Of a DNA stretch of 64,000 bases, positions 49,562 through 60,322 are shown piece after piece (position 1 is the stretch's first letter; each line of letters opens with the position of its first letter). The notes under the pieces were generated by a model. That model saw only the letters and a program-made list of their open reading frames with translations. It did no database searches and was not told the DNA's origin. Origin of the DNA: Trichobilharzia szidati. Its lineage: Eukaryota; Platyhelminthes; Trematoda; Strigeidida; Schistosomatidae. The position numbers and the translations under genes are program-made. The stretch spans positions 29,254,865 through 29,318,864 of the forward strand of contig OX235275.1 of assembly GCA_944472155.2 (NCBI GenBank). Reading direction: 5' to 3'.

Positions 49562-51465
49562 ACTATTAAAATATAATTATACTTTATTAGAAGATGATAG
49601 CTTTAGCATAAATTTGAAACTGAACAATCTAGGTAATACTAATAAATGCTGACCTTAACCTCATCGACTCCTCAAGTACTAGTAGTACTTTGCTTGGTAT
49701 CATAAGTAAAGCACTGCCATACCTAACGTAAATGTGTAATTTGTGCACAAAAGAAACTGCTTATCTCTTTATCGGGAGTTCTTTTGAATCATAAATAACA
49801 TTACCTAATCAGATATGATTATGTTACCTATAACTGCAGCTATTCTGGTCTGAAAACACTCTTGCAAATAGACTACATGAATAGCGACTACATCTTATGA
49901 CAAGCGAGGATGATGGTCATAAGTGAAGATGTGAAATGTAGAAGACGCATATAACTACTGTCTGATGGAATCTTTTACTGTATCAAAAGATGCGGGTTTA
50001 TAATTCATTTCAACGACTGGATATTTGAAGCGATTATTTGCCTGTGCCTCCTATGATACTGTTTCCGATGGTGTTGGGACGTCATGAAAAATATAACATG
50101 AATTTTTGTACAGAGTTGCAAACAGCTGTCTGTAGAATTCCACCCTCATCTCTTCGTCTGAGTTGTTCAAAGGAGCCTACCTTTTGATATATGTCTTATT
50201 ACCATCATTCTAAGCTACATATTACTGCCTTGATCACGTTGAAGTCCCGTATTCATTGCGTGATAATGACAAAATTACGGCCATATTATTAGTGTGGTCG
50301 TGTGAGTGACGAGAGTCGACTGTTTACTATCAGGTTAACCTTAGAGAGAGAGATCACTTCCAAGCTATCTGATCTCACGGATGAGTAATAAATACTTCTG
50401 AACATATCCCCTCAGATGTTGTACAGTGCGAGTGGCCTCACCGGGTCACAAACATGGATCAGACACTGAATTGTATCCACGCTTACTTCTGTTTCCATAC
50501 AGAGGGGAGATTTATCACTCACCGGCGATTTCTATCCTCCAGTTGAGGAGTCTTTCCGATCCCAATGGGTAGAAAGCTACATTCTCATGTGATTTGAATT
50601 GTTGGTAGAGATAGAGTTGTCTTTTTCCATGAGATGTGTTTACTAGCTCCACTCTCAACCTCCCTTACTCTCTTTTTTTGTGAGTTGACTGGTAAGCGAG
50701 CAGGGAATACACATGATATTGAAGTATTCTAAATGACAATCAGTTAAAATTTTGTGAGTTTGCAGGTTCCATGGACCGTTAACACGCTGTTCAGTTAAAC
50801 GTGAAACATAGTGTATTATTTTGAAACACACTTGGCCAGTCGTTATCAAGACGAAGCGTGTGTGAGTGAGTGAGTGACCCATATTCTAAAAAGCTTTAAT
50901 TTCGATGACAGCACAATTAACACATTGTATGCACACTCTGGTGAGGTCAAAATACTTATACAACATGTTCTCAGAAATCCATTAGCACCAACACATGTAT
51001 GTATAGGGGTGTCTGAGCGTCTGATGAATTGAGAGATGATGGTGAGAGTACTCAAATTTGAGTAAATACCATCTCATTCATTCTAACACTGGAGAGGTGT
51101 TAAATGTGAACGTGTGAATATGTGATGAATAAGCTAACATGATGGTTCTCCAACGAAAATGATTCCACCTTCCATTTCATATATCGTTGGTAGACAGTTA
51201 ATCAGCATTCAATTTAATTATTTTATGCGTGAAATACGCGTTGATTGGAGAATCATAGCTTTGTATGTCTTCAAATCTTCAATTCTGTTGAAACAAAATT
51301 TTTGCCAATGTACCATTGTTACTAATTTTTCGTTTGTTTTCCTATCTTTGGTACTCCAGATTGCTTCAGCCTTCCACCAACAGTATCTTTTTGTGCATAT
51401 TGTGATTCAGATGTCAATAAACATTTAACACCATAATTTCTGGGAACGAATTTACAACGAAATTA

Positions 51466-51645
51466 TCGGTCTCTGACACTTGTGGAAGAATCAGTGTGAC
51501 ATCGACGTTGAAGTCCTGAATATTGTTCTTTGCTCTGATGATAGTCTCCCTTACTTTTCTGATCATGGCTTACTTTGACATCTTTGTCTGTGCCAGCTTT
51601 AATTGAAACGATACCTTCTAGATAAGTGAAGGAAGCATCTTTTTC
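51466..51645 (-). pseudogene. RTE reverse transcriptase scrap in block P4
   Basis: This is the inverted copy of 41,084-41,263 in the right palindrome arm. Confidence 0.6.
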
Positions 51646-52117
51646 AAATTTATTACGTCTATAGTGTTTGATAATTTTTGGTAATGTTGTTTCTTTTGTT
51701 GGTTAGTTATCTTTATCGCCATGGTGTTCTTTATTTCCATTGAAATTCATGTCTTTGCTGCTTCGTTTATCAATGTGTTGCTTTTCTTGTGTAGATCTTT
51801 GAAATAACATGACACCAAACAGAAATAGTTTGAGAAATTCCGATCTTCTGGAGACGTTTTATAGGTCTTGTGTTTTCCAGTCTTCTCTTTCTCCACTGTC
51901 TGTCAGGTGATTCATTTCACTCAATATAGAGCAGTACAGGTGCTAGAAAGAAGATTTGAAGTTACTGTTGTTTTTTCAATTCACAAGCATCTCTGAGTCA
52001 GTGAATTTCTATGCCATTAATTTGACTATGGTAGTAACGCTTTATGACCGTTATGTATTTTTCACAAACACTTTAGATACTAATTGAGGGAAGTAAAATG
52101 TTTTTGTAAAAAAAAAA

Positions 52118-52440
52118 GCTAGTCGCGATGCTGAATAGCTCAGTGGTAACGTCTCTGACTGCAGCACTGGGTGATGCGGGTTCGAATCTCAGAAGGGACA
52201 TCAGTTCCTTCAAGGTTGCAGATACGCCTTGCTGATGAGTGCCAACTAGCACGAAACCTAGGTCCAAGGCTTCCTTTGGCCGATTGCCTCCAACCATCTA
52301 GTACCAACAATTCACAGTGCACCGTAATGGCGAGCCACCTAGCATGGTGGCCACATTGCAAACATGACTGATGGAATTCAGTCTGCACCGAAGTTAGGAC
52401 CAGACACATTACACTAGTTACTGACTAGTGTTCAATCAAA
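52118..52440 (+). mobile_element. tRNA-derived SINE with hammerhead ribozyme, right arm (P4)
   Basis: This is the mirror of 40,286-40,608. The A box is at 52,136-52,146, the B box at 52,179-52,189 and the ribozyme at 52,226-52,270. An A-run (52,108-52,117) precedes the head. Confidence 0.85.
52226..52270 (+). ncRNA. Hammerhead ribozyme, minimal stem III
   Basis: All core elements are present. Stem I is GCCTTG (52,226-52,231) with CAAGGC (52,265-52,270), six perfect pairs. The catalytic box is CTGATGA (52,232-52,238). Stem II is GTGC/GCAC (52,239-52,242 and 52,249-52,252) with a 6-nt loop, followed by GAAA (52,253-52,256). Stem III is only ACC/GGT with a 2-nt TA gap, and cleavage is expected after C 52,264 of the GTC triplet. 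Every core position I checked matches the consensus. A stem III this short is known to favour cleavage as a dimer, in which ACCTAGGT pairs between two molecules. It would process SINE transcripts, especially tandem ones. Confidence 0.9.
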
Positions 52441-53407
52441 AATACACTTACTTGTTATCATACATTGGGGTTGGGTGGGGTAAATTATTCAATAGTAATA
52501 AAATTAGACGGAAAGAGAGAGTCGGTTCAATCAACTGATATTCATTCATCCAGTCAACAAAATCAACTCCTGTAAAATTGTCGCAACATCTATTGTCGAT
52601 AAATGGAGAAATAAACTAAAATAACGCGAGTGAATAAGTTATGAAGTCATATGAAAAAGTTGATATTTTTATTGCTGTATTATGTCTAATAAACTAACGT
52701 TACATAGATTTATGTCTACACTGATGCTCATATCCTACTTCTGCATTTTGAATACGTTAGCCTTCAAAATAAGGATCCTCTCTATTCCAGTAAACATTCA
52801 ACTCAATATTACACTTAACTGACTTCTCACGCTGAGGTATGTGAAATTCATTATTCCTCATATGACTACTGGGGTTACATGCATTTGAAGAATACTCCAT
52901 GAAAATAACTGAATTCACATAATCTTGCGAAAGCTCTTCTTAATCCATTACAAGAAGCGGATGAAATCACTTTTTGTACAAGACATTAATTTAGTAGGAA
53001 TTTTATCCCTATTTCCTTGGAAAGCCAGTAATTACACCCACATTATAATATGTGACATACTAAGTTAGATATAAATTATCGAAAGAGCGTGAAAAATTCC
53101 ACAAACTGGGGAAGTACTACTGATTATTACGAGTAGTAAGAAATTCAAGTTACTACTGGTGTTTAAGAAATCATTTGGCTTTGAAAGCATCAAAATTTTT
53201 AGTCAGAAAAGGGAAATGTATCCGATTTTCAGCCTGATTTCTAGAAAAGTGGTAGTGAAGCTACAGAGGTCGACTTTTGCAGAATCTCAAAATCTCAGTG
53301 AAGATTTTGTCACTCTCCAAAGTAATTTAGAGGATCACAGAAAACTAGGAGACACAGAAGGGCTAAATTATACTAGAGCATAATCTTATATAAGAAAAAC
53401 TATTGAC

Positions 53408-53630
53408 GCTACCAGGTTTCATCCCGATGACCATCGTGTCACAAGATGATCGTGTTATCTTCTAGTCACTGGATGAGGTACCAGTATCCTTTGATTCCTA
53501 ATTCATATCTCTGTATATACTGCCGCCACGATTATCCTGCAGCGTCGATGAGCTTTTGCTCTCACTCATCGTCGCCAAATGATTGAAGCTTGTATTTTCT
53601 GAATTCATAAGAAAGCCTGAAACGCACCCT
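53408..53630 (+). repeat. Dispersed repeat, right-arm copy
   Basis: It has the same orientation as 25,982-26,205. Upstream, at 53,159-53,383, lies sequence distantly matching 26,370-26,510 (for example ATTTTCAGCCT), so a longer decayed element is involved. Confidence 0.75.
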
Positions 53631-53965
53631 ATTTATTATGTGTGATATACCCTTTAGGATATAATCTCATTTCGATTGAGGTTCACGATCGACAGATTAG
53701 CGGCACATGTTTGTAGGAAATTATGAAGGCCTCCTCATAACTACTCCCTGAATAGTGCCTTGAAGATACTGTATATTGCAGGTCTCAAATGAAATTCATG
53801 AATTGTAATAAGCCTGCAGTCAGCAACTAGGGAGACTCAGTGTGAGATTTCGTTACGTGCCTCATACATATTCCACACGAGGAAGTAGCTCATATGATCA
53901 AGAGCTCTTCATAAATTTCTGGGTAATGGCGTCACTGTCAACGGTGGAAATTCGAAAGAGGTCAC

Positions 53966-54151
53966 TTGCTTCGCTTCACTGTCCAGGAAGCATCGTTTCA
54001 ACCATATACAGGTGGAACGGATGCAGATGTCAAACCAGAGAGGATTGGAAACACTAGCCAGACATTCGTCACAACAGAAGAACGTAAACAACGAAGAAAA
54101 TCCGCTTTTCGACGATTCATTTTCATAAGCTGTGTAATCGTTATTATATAA
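53966..54151 (+). pseudogene. RTE-type reverse transcriptase scrap, right arm
   Basis: This is the mirror of 38,575-38,760 with the same GGTDADVK signature. Confidence 0.55.
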
Positions 54152-54682
54152 TGCAAACAAATCCTATAACCAATCAGATACTGCTGATATTTGTACTCGA
54201 AAGCGTACTGCGTGATGTGTGTTGCAACTTGGAGGGAATGACTATTTGAAAGTAAGAAAATGGCAGAAGTCTGAATGGCGTATTAAGTGTGAGAAAATGA
54301 CTGATCAATATGATTGTGTCTGATTGTGCACAGGATCTAATGCAAAGACAACAAAGTGTTCTTACATAAAATCTGAGTGCAAATTCTATGGTAATAATAA
54401 ACAGTAGTAGAGTGACAAAAAATTTAGATGATGGGAAGAATAATGACATTAACACTATTATTAACACAGATGTTATTAGTAGGCTTACAGAATAAAAAGA
54501 ATCAAAATAATAATAAGAACTTTACTCTGGTCAAGGTGAGGTGGGCGAATGCATGTAGTGCTTTTAAATGCAGGCGTCCGGTTTCAGATCCAGAATAGCC
54601 GATGATTCAGCTTTGTACGGATGACATATGCGAAGTCCCTTTTGTACAATAATGAGAAACTCTTCGTGTCAATGTGAAACAT

Positions 54683-54919
54683 TCATGCGATTGGGTGTGC
54701 TCGATATCCAGGGTTGACGAGGTGTTCGAGGATGGAACTGCCTGTCACTATTCTTCTTTGCTCCTCTGGGTAAGCAACCTGGACAATGTTCCGGAACACG
54801 TCTGTGGACTTGATGTCGCGTACGGCCAATGAAGTTTGCTTCTCATGAGCCTCCATCCTTCTGAAGCCAGTTTGAAAATCTTCAGCGCTGACTCCAGATA
54901 AACAAAAAGATTTGAATGC
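54683..54919 (-). CDS. Unrecognised open stretch, mirror-arm copy
   Basis: This is the inverted copy of 37,807-38,043. The frame and predicted residues are kept. Confidence 0.3.
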   Translation of the reverse strand, partial: AFKSFCLSGVSAEDFQTGFRRMEAHEKQTSLAVRDIKSTDVFRNIVQVAYPEEQRRIVTGSSILEHLVNPGYRAHPIA

Positions 54920-56269
54920 TTACCATCCATGCTGGGTCAGTCACTTTCTCTGTATGAGGGAGAAATATGCACTGTGAGTCACGAAAACCAAATGGAACAG
55001 GTTGTTGAATTCCTCTGTCCCAAACAGATGACAGGGGGACAAAAACAATGATAACGAGTAGTGGCGAGATTCTGCTTGGCAACTGTCACGTCCTAACACC
55101 AGCACAAATCAGTAAACAATCTGGATCAATTTTTCATTTTTATTAAGGCTTGCACAGGCAATATTTCAAAGCCGCGTCAATCATCGACTGCTTTTTAGGC
55201 ATCTTCCACAAAAGTCGCAACTGCAATCAGTTCGTATAACTGCGAATGTTAGAAAAGCCATTGATAATATGAACTACCTCCTCGCGTGGAATATGTATAA
55301 GGCAATTAACGAAATCTCACACTGAGTCTCCCTAGTTGCTGACTGCAGGCTTATTACAATTCATGAATTTCATTTGAGACCTGCGATATACAGCATCTTC
55401 AAGGCACTATTCAGGGAGTAGTTATGAGGAGGCCTTCATAATTTCCTACAAACATGTGCCGCTAATCTGTCGATCGTGAACCTCTGTCGAAATGAGATGG
55501 TGTGTAACAGCTGAAATGGCAAGCAATATAAAACATGCGATTTTGCCCGCATCGATAGATCAGGTGTGAAATTTCCTCGACACGGGCAGAATTGAGTGAC
55601 AGGCACTGGAACAACCACAGAAAGATAAACCGCCATTTTTTCAGTACGTCAGCAAATAAAGGCGACTCCGCTGCTACTAGGAATTGTATTAATTTTGAGA
55701 AGGATCGTTTTGATAGCTTGACACTGGATCCTATGTGAAAGTCACTTTGATAACGGTAATTGTTACTTTGAATGTATGGAAGGAGGAAACTTTTACAGTC
55801 AAAAATCACTCTTGCCCTGGATAAAAAATGTCATCGTGACCAGGATTCATAAGATGCGATTGATGTGTGCACCATACTGCAGTGCCACTTATGCTCTTCA
55901 AACAGACTACCGAACAACATTCAGTAGCCTGATTCAAATTCATTTACTTTGGAAATGCTTCCGATATCGTTCTCATGTTGTCATACACTAGAAGCACCTT
56001 CACCATGTAAACTGACAGTCTGACGCCTTTTCGTGTGGTATTTCATGAATCAATCCGTCTAGGGAATACTATGAGTGTGAAAAATGAGTGTGCACAGACT
56101 TCCTCGCAAATATTTGGCAGTAAGAAGCTTGAGTCACCTGGGAAAAATGCAGAGCACAACATCCAAATAATTTGCCGAGCAGGAATTTCATCCGAAATAC
56201 TGTCATCACACCGAATGCCTTAAACAATACACATGTCACAATGGTTTCGTGAAGAAGAGAAGAGACATC

Positions 56270-56748
56270 AGACGATATCAGAAGAGTACTCAATCAGCTC
56301 AATATTAGAGTTTTCTTCAAAACATCAGATACACTTCAAAGCAACCTAGTCCATATAAAAGACCAAATCCCTAAAGATTCACTATCTAATTGTGTCTATA
56401 AAATAAAATGCTTGGAATGTGATGCGATATACATTGGACAAACATCTTGAGAAATCAAGATCAGAGGAAATGAACACCGTAGAGCATCTCTTCGACCACC
56501 GAGAAATCCTGTTGAACTACAAAGACTTGAAAAATCAGCAGCCATAGGTCTACATGCTATAGAATCAGGCCACAAAATTGATTTTGACAATGTTGAAATA
56601 ATCCAGAAAAACTTCAGAAATCACAAAGAACGTCTAATATCAGAAGCACTTCATATCAAGTGGAATCAAAATTGCCTGAATAGGAATGATGGACTAAAAC
56701 AGAATCTGACCTGGTTACAACACCTCCTTCCCCCCCCCATCAAGTGAC
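56270..56748 (+). pseudogene. GIY-YIG endonuclease domain of a Penelope-like element (right arm)
   Basis: The frame reads through a linker ending in KDQIPKDSLSNCVYKIKC. It then has C-x2-C (KCLEC), IYIGQTS, a TGA at 56,448-56,450, IKIRGNEH, a conserved L-R-P-P/LEKSAAIGLHA stretch with H-x5-H (HAIESGH), and the KERLISEALHI block whose Glu is the expected metal ligand. The order GIY, YIG, Arg, EH, Cys/His zinc motif and late Glu is diagnostic of EN-plus Penelope-like elements. The protein would cut target DNA for insertion. The nonsense codon and missing RT make this copy inactive. Confidence 0.9.
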
Positions 56749-57084
56749 AAAACGAACACGAATGTGATAAGCACTTTCATTATGTAAACACACGCTGCTT
56801 TTATAATCTTATACACTTATCAAATCTAACAATCTACACATGATGGTTATCTTTACCAATTCACCAACTTGACAACTAAAAATGCCCCCAAACAGACGAA
56901 CGATGATCAAGTTAGTAAAATTTATTTCGATACCATAACAGACATACTATTACCTTTGTTATTTGGTTTAGATATCTTCATCTCTATTTTTACTTTCAAT
57001 ATGTCCCTTTAACTTGACCTATGTCTATTTTCTCACCCCCTAACTGTTTGTTATATATATGCTGAGATTTTGTAAATTCCGGTT

Positions 57085-57133
57085 TAATACTGCTTTGATA
57101 AAGCTGTTAGCATTAAATAGCGAAACGTCAGTA
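57085..57133 (+). ncRNA. Degenerate hammerhead-like motif of Penelope-like element, right arm
   Basis: This is the mirror motif. Stem II (57,102-57,121), GAAA (57,122-57,125) and the C equivalent to the cleavage site (57,129) are kept. An extra GC before TTTGATAA disrupts stem I compared with the left arm. It is predicted to be inactive. Confidence 0.5.
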
Positions 57134-57194
57134 AAAAACAATATCGTTTTGTTTTTCATTCATTGGGAAATACAAAAACCTTTATTATAATGAA

Positions 57195-58090
57195 TGGTTT
57201 CGTGAAATTGTATTATTCAGGCAACTAATGATCCCTGTGAAAGCGACAACCCAGTATTTGTTTACAGGTTATTTCATCACACAATTACAGGTAAGCGCTC
57301 ATTCACCAACAGATGACAGTGTTCCTAATCCACAAAGCGTGAATCTTACCACACAGCATATGTCACATTTCTATTTATAAATGATGACCGTAGAGAAGAG
57401 AAGAGAATAAAAGCGAGAAACAGATTATGATATACAGATGTTTGTGTGTGCGGTGCAACACTCGTAGAGTTCAAATGGTGGTGTTATCTAATCAACTACT
57501 AACGAAGACTATTCACAGTGATTGCCACACTCCTCCTAAGACAATGTTTCGATGTGAACACTACAAGTGTAATTGTGTTGTTGCATTTTTCTGCTTAACC
57601 AATGAATGGTTTCACGCTGCTGCTCTGACTCTGGTTTCTTACTCACAAACTGTCAGCAAACATTCCTGATCAACAGTAGAATTCAACATGATTCGCTCAC
57701 TCACTCACTCGCTCAATAACATATGGTATTATTATGACGCCAGTTGTGATTTCCAATAATTGCCTCTACACGAAGTGTGAACTACGACCAGCTGGCCAGG
57801 CAAAGAAACATCTTTGTGTTATCTGTGAACCTAATATTAGCTATGCCATCAATAATTCGCCTCTGTCAACAATTAGACCATCTGTTTCCACACTGTTGAA
57901 CTAAACTTTATGTCGGATTGTCGTCGGGGAAGTTATAGGATGGAGACACGCATATGGAAAGAAGTGATTATTCCCCTATGTAAAACTCACCGAATATGCT
58001 GACAAAATTTGAGAACAGACTTATACTTTGATAGTTTGTCAACATATTGAACACACTTCCCTAAAATGGGAGTACATTATTTTAATTCTT
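57195..58090 (-). repeat. Repeat family R, copy b (right arm)
   Basis: This is the mirror copy of 34,640-35,525 in the right arm, including the extra segment and the C/T version of the GAGT run near 57,697-57,715. Confidence 0.75.
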
Positions 58091-58746
58091 CATCATCATC
58101 ACTATTGTTTCATTTACTTTACTGTTCCCTTGTGTTCTGAGTGCAGCATACGGCTTCAACTACACAACTTCCCTCATTGGTTTTCTGTGCTGTCTTGTTC
58201 AGCCGACCGCACGATCGTCCATACCTTCTCTTACCTCCTCTTCGAATGATCTACACCATATCGACAGTATTTTTCAAATATTTTGAGAATTTGAGTATTA
58301 TTTTATTTAGAATCCTCAGCTTTGTACACAACATGCTGATAATCATCAATTTCTTTCACATGCATTCACTTCCCCCACAATTACTTAATTCCTCTCTATT
58401 AACACAACCTATCTATCCGTGTGTATTTGTACAAAGGTGGCTAATTCAATGACAGTTAATGATGCCATCTGTGAGATCAGATGAGTGATACTGTTGAAAG
58501 TGAATCAACACTGAGATCTTTTTCAATGTGTTTGGTTGCTTCATAAGTGTAACATATTCTGGTCTATCTAGTGATCGTGTTTTTTACTGGAGTGAGAAGG
58601 TATCTTTCGTAGAAGTTGAGGAGCACGGGGAAATTATGAGTTTCCCTGGGTCGACAAACTCATGAAATTCCACTTTTCACATCTGCCAATAATGTTTTCG
58701 GTGCAGTATCATTCATGCGTGATTTTTTGGATTTGTTGTATTTTTC

Positions 58747-58768
58747 AATAATAATAATAATAATAATA
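58747..58768 (-). repeat. Microsatellite at LINE 3' end, right copy
   Basis: AAT repeats on the plus strand (TTA on the LINE strand) directly follow GGAATAAGGC. The repeat is slightly longer than in the left arm. Confidence 0.85.
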
Positions 58769-58942
58769 GCCTTATTCCAAACAGTATTTGTGGTACAGGC
58801 ATGGAATTTTCAGCGTGCATTACAATATTACATCTAATTACCTCATAAATTTTATAAGATTTTAAAAATAAAAAGCAACAACAACAAAAAGAAAAAAAGA
58901 TAAATAAAAGATATAAAAAAGAACAGCATTGCATTCACATAT

Positions 58943-60322
58943 TTAAACAATGCACCACAGGATATGATATATAAAATTAGTGTGTAATAGAATATATGAG
59001 CAACAATATAATAGTAACAAAGAAAAGAGAACAAAAGCTAATGGGAAGTATTTGTTAGAGTGCCGCAGTAAGTTGATCGTGTCATACCTAACGGATTTCT
59101 CATCACATAACAGCTGTGCCAGATAAGGTATTGTGGAGTTTTTGTACTTTGTAGTCCTGGCATATAGCCTTCTATAGTTACTTCTAGTTCTACCAGAGGA
59201 AATGCAAGGAGAGAGCTGCGTATAGAGAGGGTGTTCGGGGTCTAAAAATGTACAATTTACAAGTTTCTTACATGACATTATTTGTCTATCCACAATGGTG
59301 TTAACCAGTTGGTTTAACGAAATCCCAATTGCCCTACCAACAGCTTTTAGTGCCCTTAGCAGCAAAGCAAAATCTTTCTTAAGTAGTCCAGGAAAGATTA
59401 ATGGGGAGCAGTAAATAGGGATGGTTAGAATGCAAGAGTTGACAAACTGAGAAAGCAAAGACTGCTTTATACCAGGCTGCCTTAACTTCCTAACGTAGAA
59501 CGTTAAGCGAAACATCTTTCTAGTCACTAGAAAGATGTGAGAGGACCAGGAAAGATCAGAGGAAATACTCAGTCCAAGGTACTTGACATTAGATGTAGTT
59601 TCAACCTCTATGCCGTCAATGGTAGTGGGACCATGTGAGCTAGCTAGTTGTTGTAGGTCACGTTTTCGTCTGAAAGTGAAATTTACTACCTGACACTTAG
59701 ACGGATTCAGCTTAAGACCGTTTGAAGAGGACCACTGACTAATTTCCGAGAGAAAGTTATTTAATTTGGAACAATCTGACCGAGAGTTGACAGGCATAGA
59801 CACAGAGAGGTCATCAGCACACTTGACAAAATTGGCTACATCAGAATAGGGCAAGTCATGTAAGAAAAAAGAAAACAGAAAAGGAGAAAGAACAGCACCT
59901 TGAGGAACACCAGCTAAAGTAAGTGAGGTAGCGGAGGACTTTCCATTGTAGACGGTGTACTGCTTCCTATCAGAAAAATAGGAATGCAACCATTTATTTG
60001 TCCAGCTCTCAGTCTGTGTTGCAGCAAGCTTACTTGGCAAGAGAGACCCAGGTACAGAGTCAAATGCAGATGTGTAATCAAGGAAAGCACAGCGAATATA
60101 TTTAGCTCCTCTATCTAAACTAGATACTTTATTATGATATAGAACAACAGCGGCATCTAAGGTACACCTACTATGTTTATACGCAAACTGTTTGGGGTCA
60201 TTGAAAGGCTTTAAAGAGGGTTCAAGATTAAGTAAAATAAGTCTTTCCATAAATTCTAAAAAAGGTGAGGTAATAGTAATCAGTCGAAACTTATCAGTAG
60301 CTCCACTTGTTGATTTAGGCAC
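58943..60322 (-). pseudogene. LINE ORF2 second part: reverse transcriptase, 459 codons
   Basis: The RT palm is clear: ITSPFLEFMERLI (17-29), FLDYTSAFDSV with D82, GVPQGAVLSPFLF (138-150), CADD with D170/D171, LNPSKC (205-210) and VKYLGLSIS (246-254). A long C-terminal part with no named motif follows to residue 459. It is the continuation of the frame at 60,280-61,857, separated by a one-base frameshift. The residue before ADD is Cys in both arm copies, where Tyr or Phe is usual. Confidence 0.9.

Larger units (their letters stand above)
44720..51658. repeat. Central tandem duplicate 2 (blocks P3 and P4), full length
   Basis: P3 (44,720-46,700) is a direct copy of P1 at offset 4,311. P4 (50,320-51,658) is a direct copy of P2 at offset about 6,929 and the reverse complement of P3. 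Between them lie an RTE relic and a Penelope-like endonuclease ORF. The left edge at 44,720 joins ATTACGTC (P2/P4 type) to TGTGAATTG (P1 type) with CT shared, which is the duplication joint. Confidence 0.9.
53664..55498. mobile_element. 1.8-kb foldback or DNA-transposon-like element, right arm
   Basis: This is the mirror of 37,228-39,062, with inverted termini 53,664-53,901 and 55,261-55,498 and the same interior ORF on the minus strand (54,683-54,919). Confidence 0.6.
56236..57195 (+). mobile_element. Penelope-like element 3' fragment, right arm, dead
   Basis: This is the mirror of 35,530-36,480. The 5' edge is gradual: a decayed linker can be followed from about 56,236. The 3' edge is close to 57,190, where repeat R sequence (TTTCGTGAAATTG) begins. 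The full fragment holds endonuclease, 3' UTR and hammerhead remnant. Confidence 0.85.
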
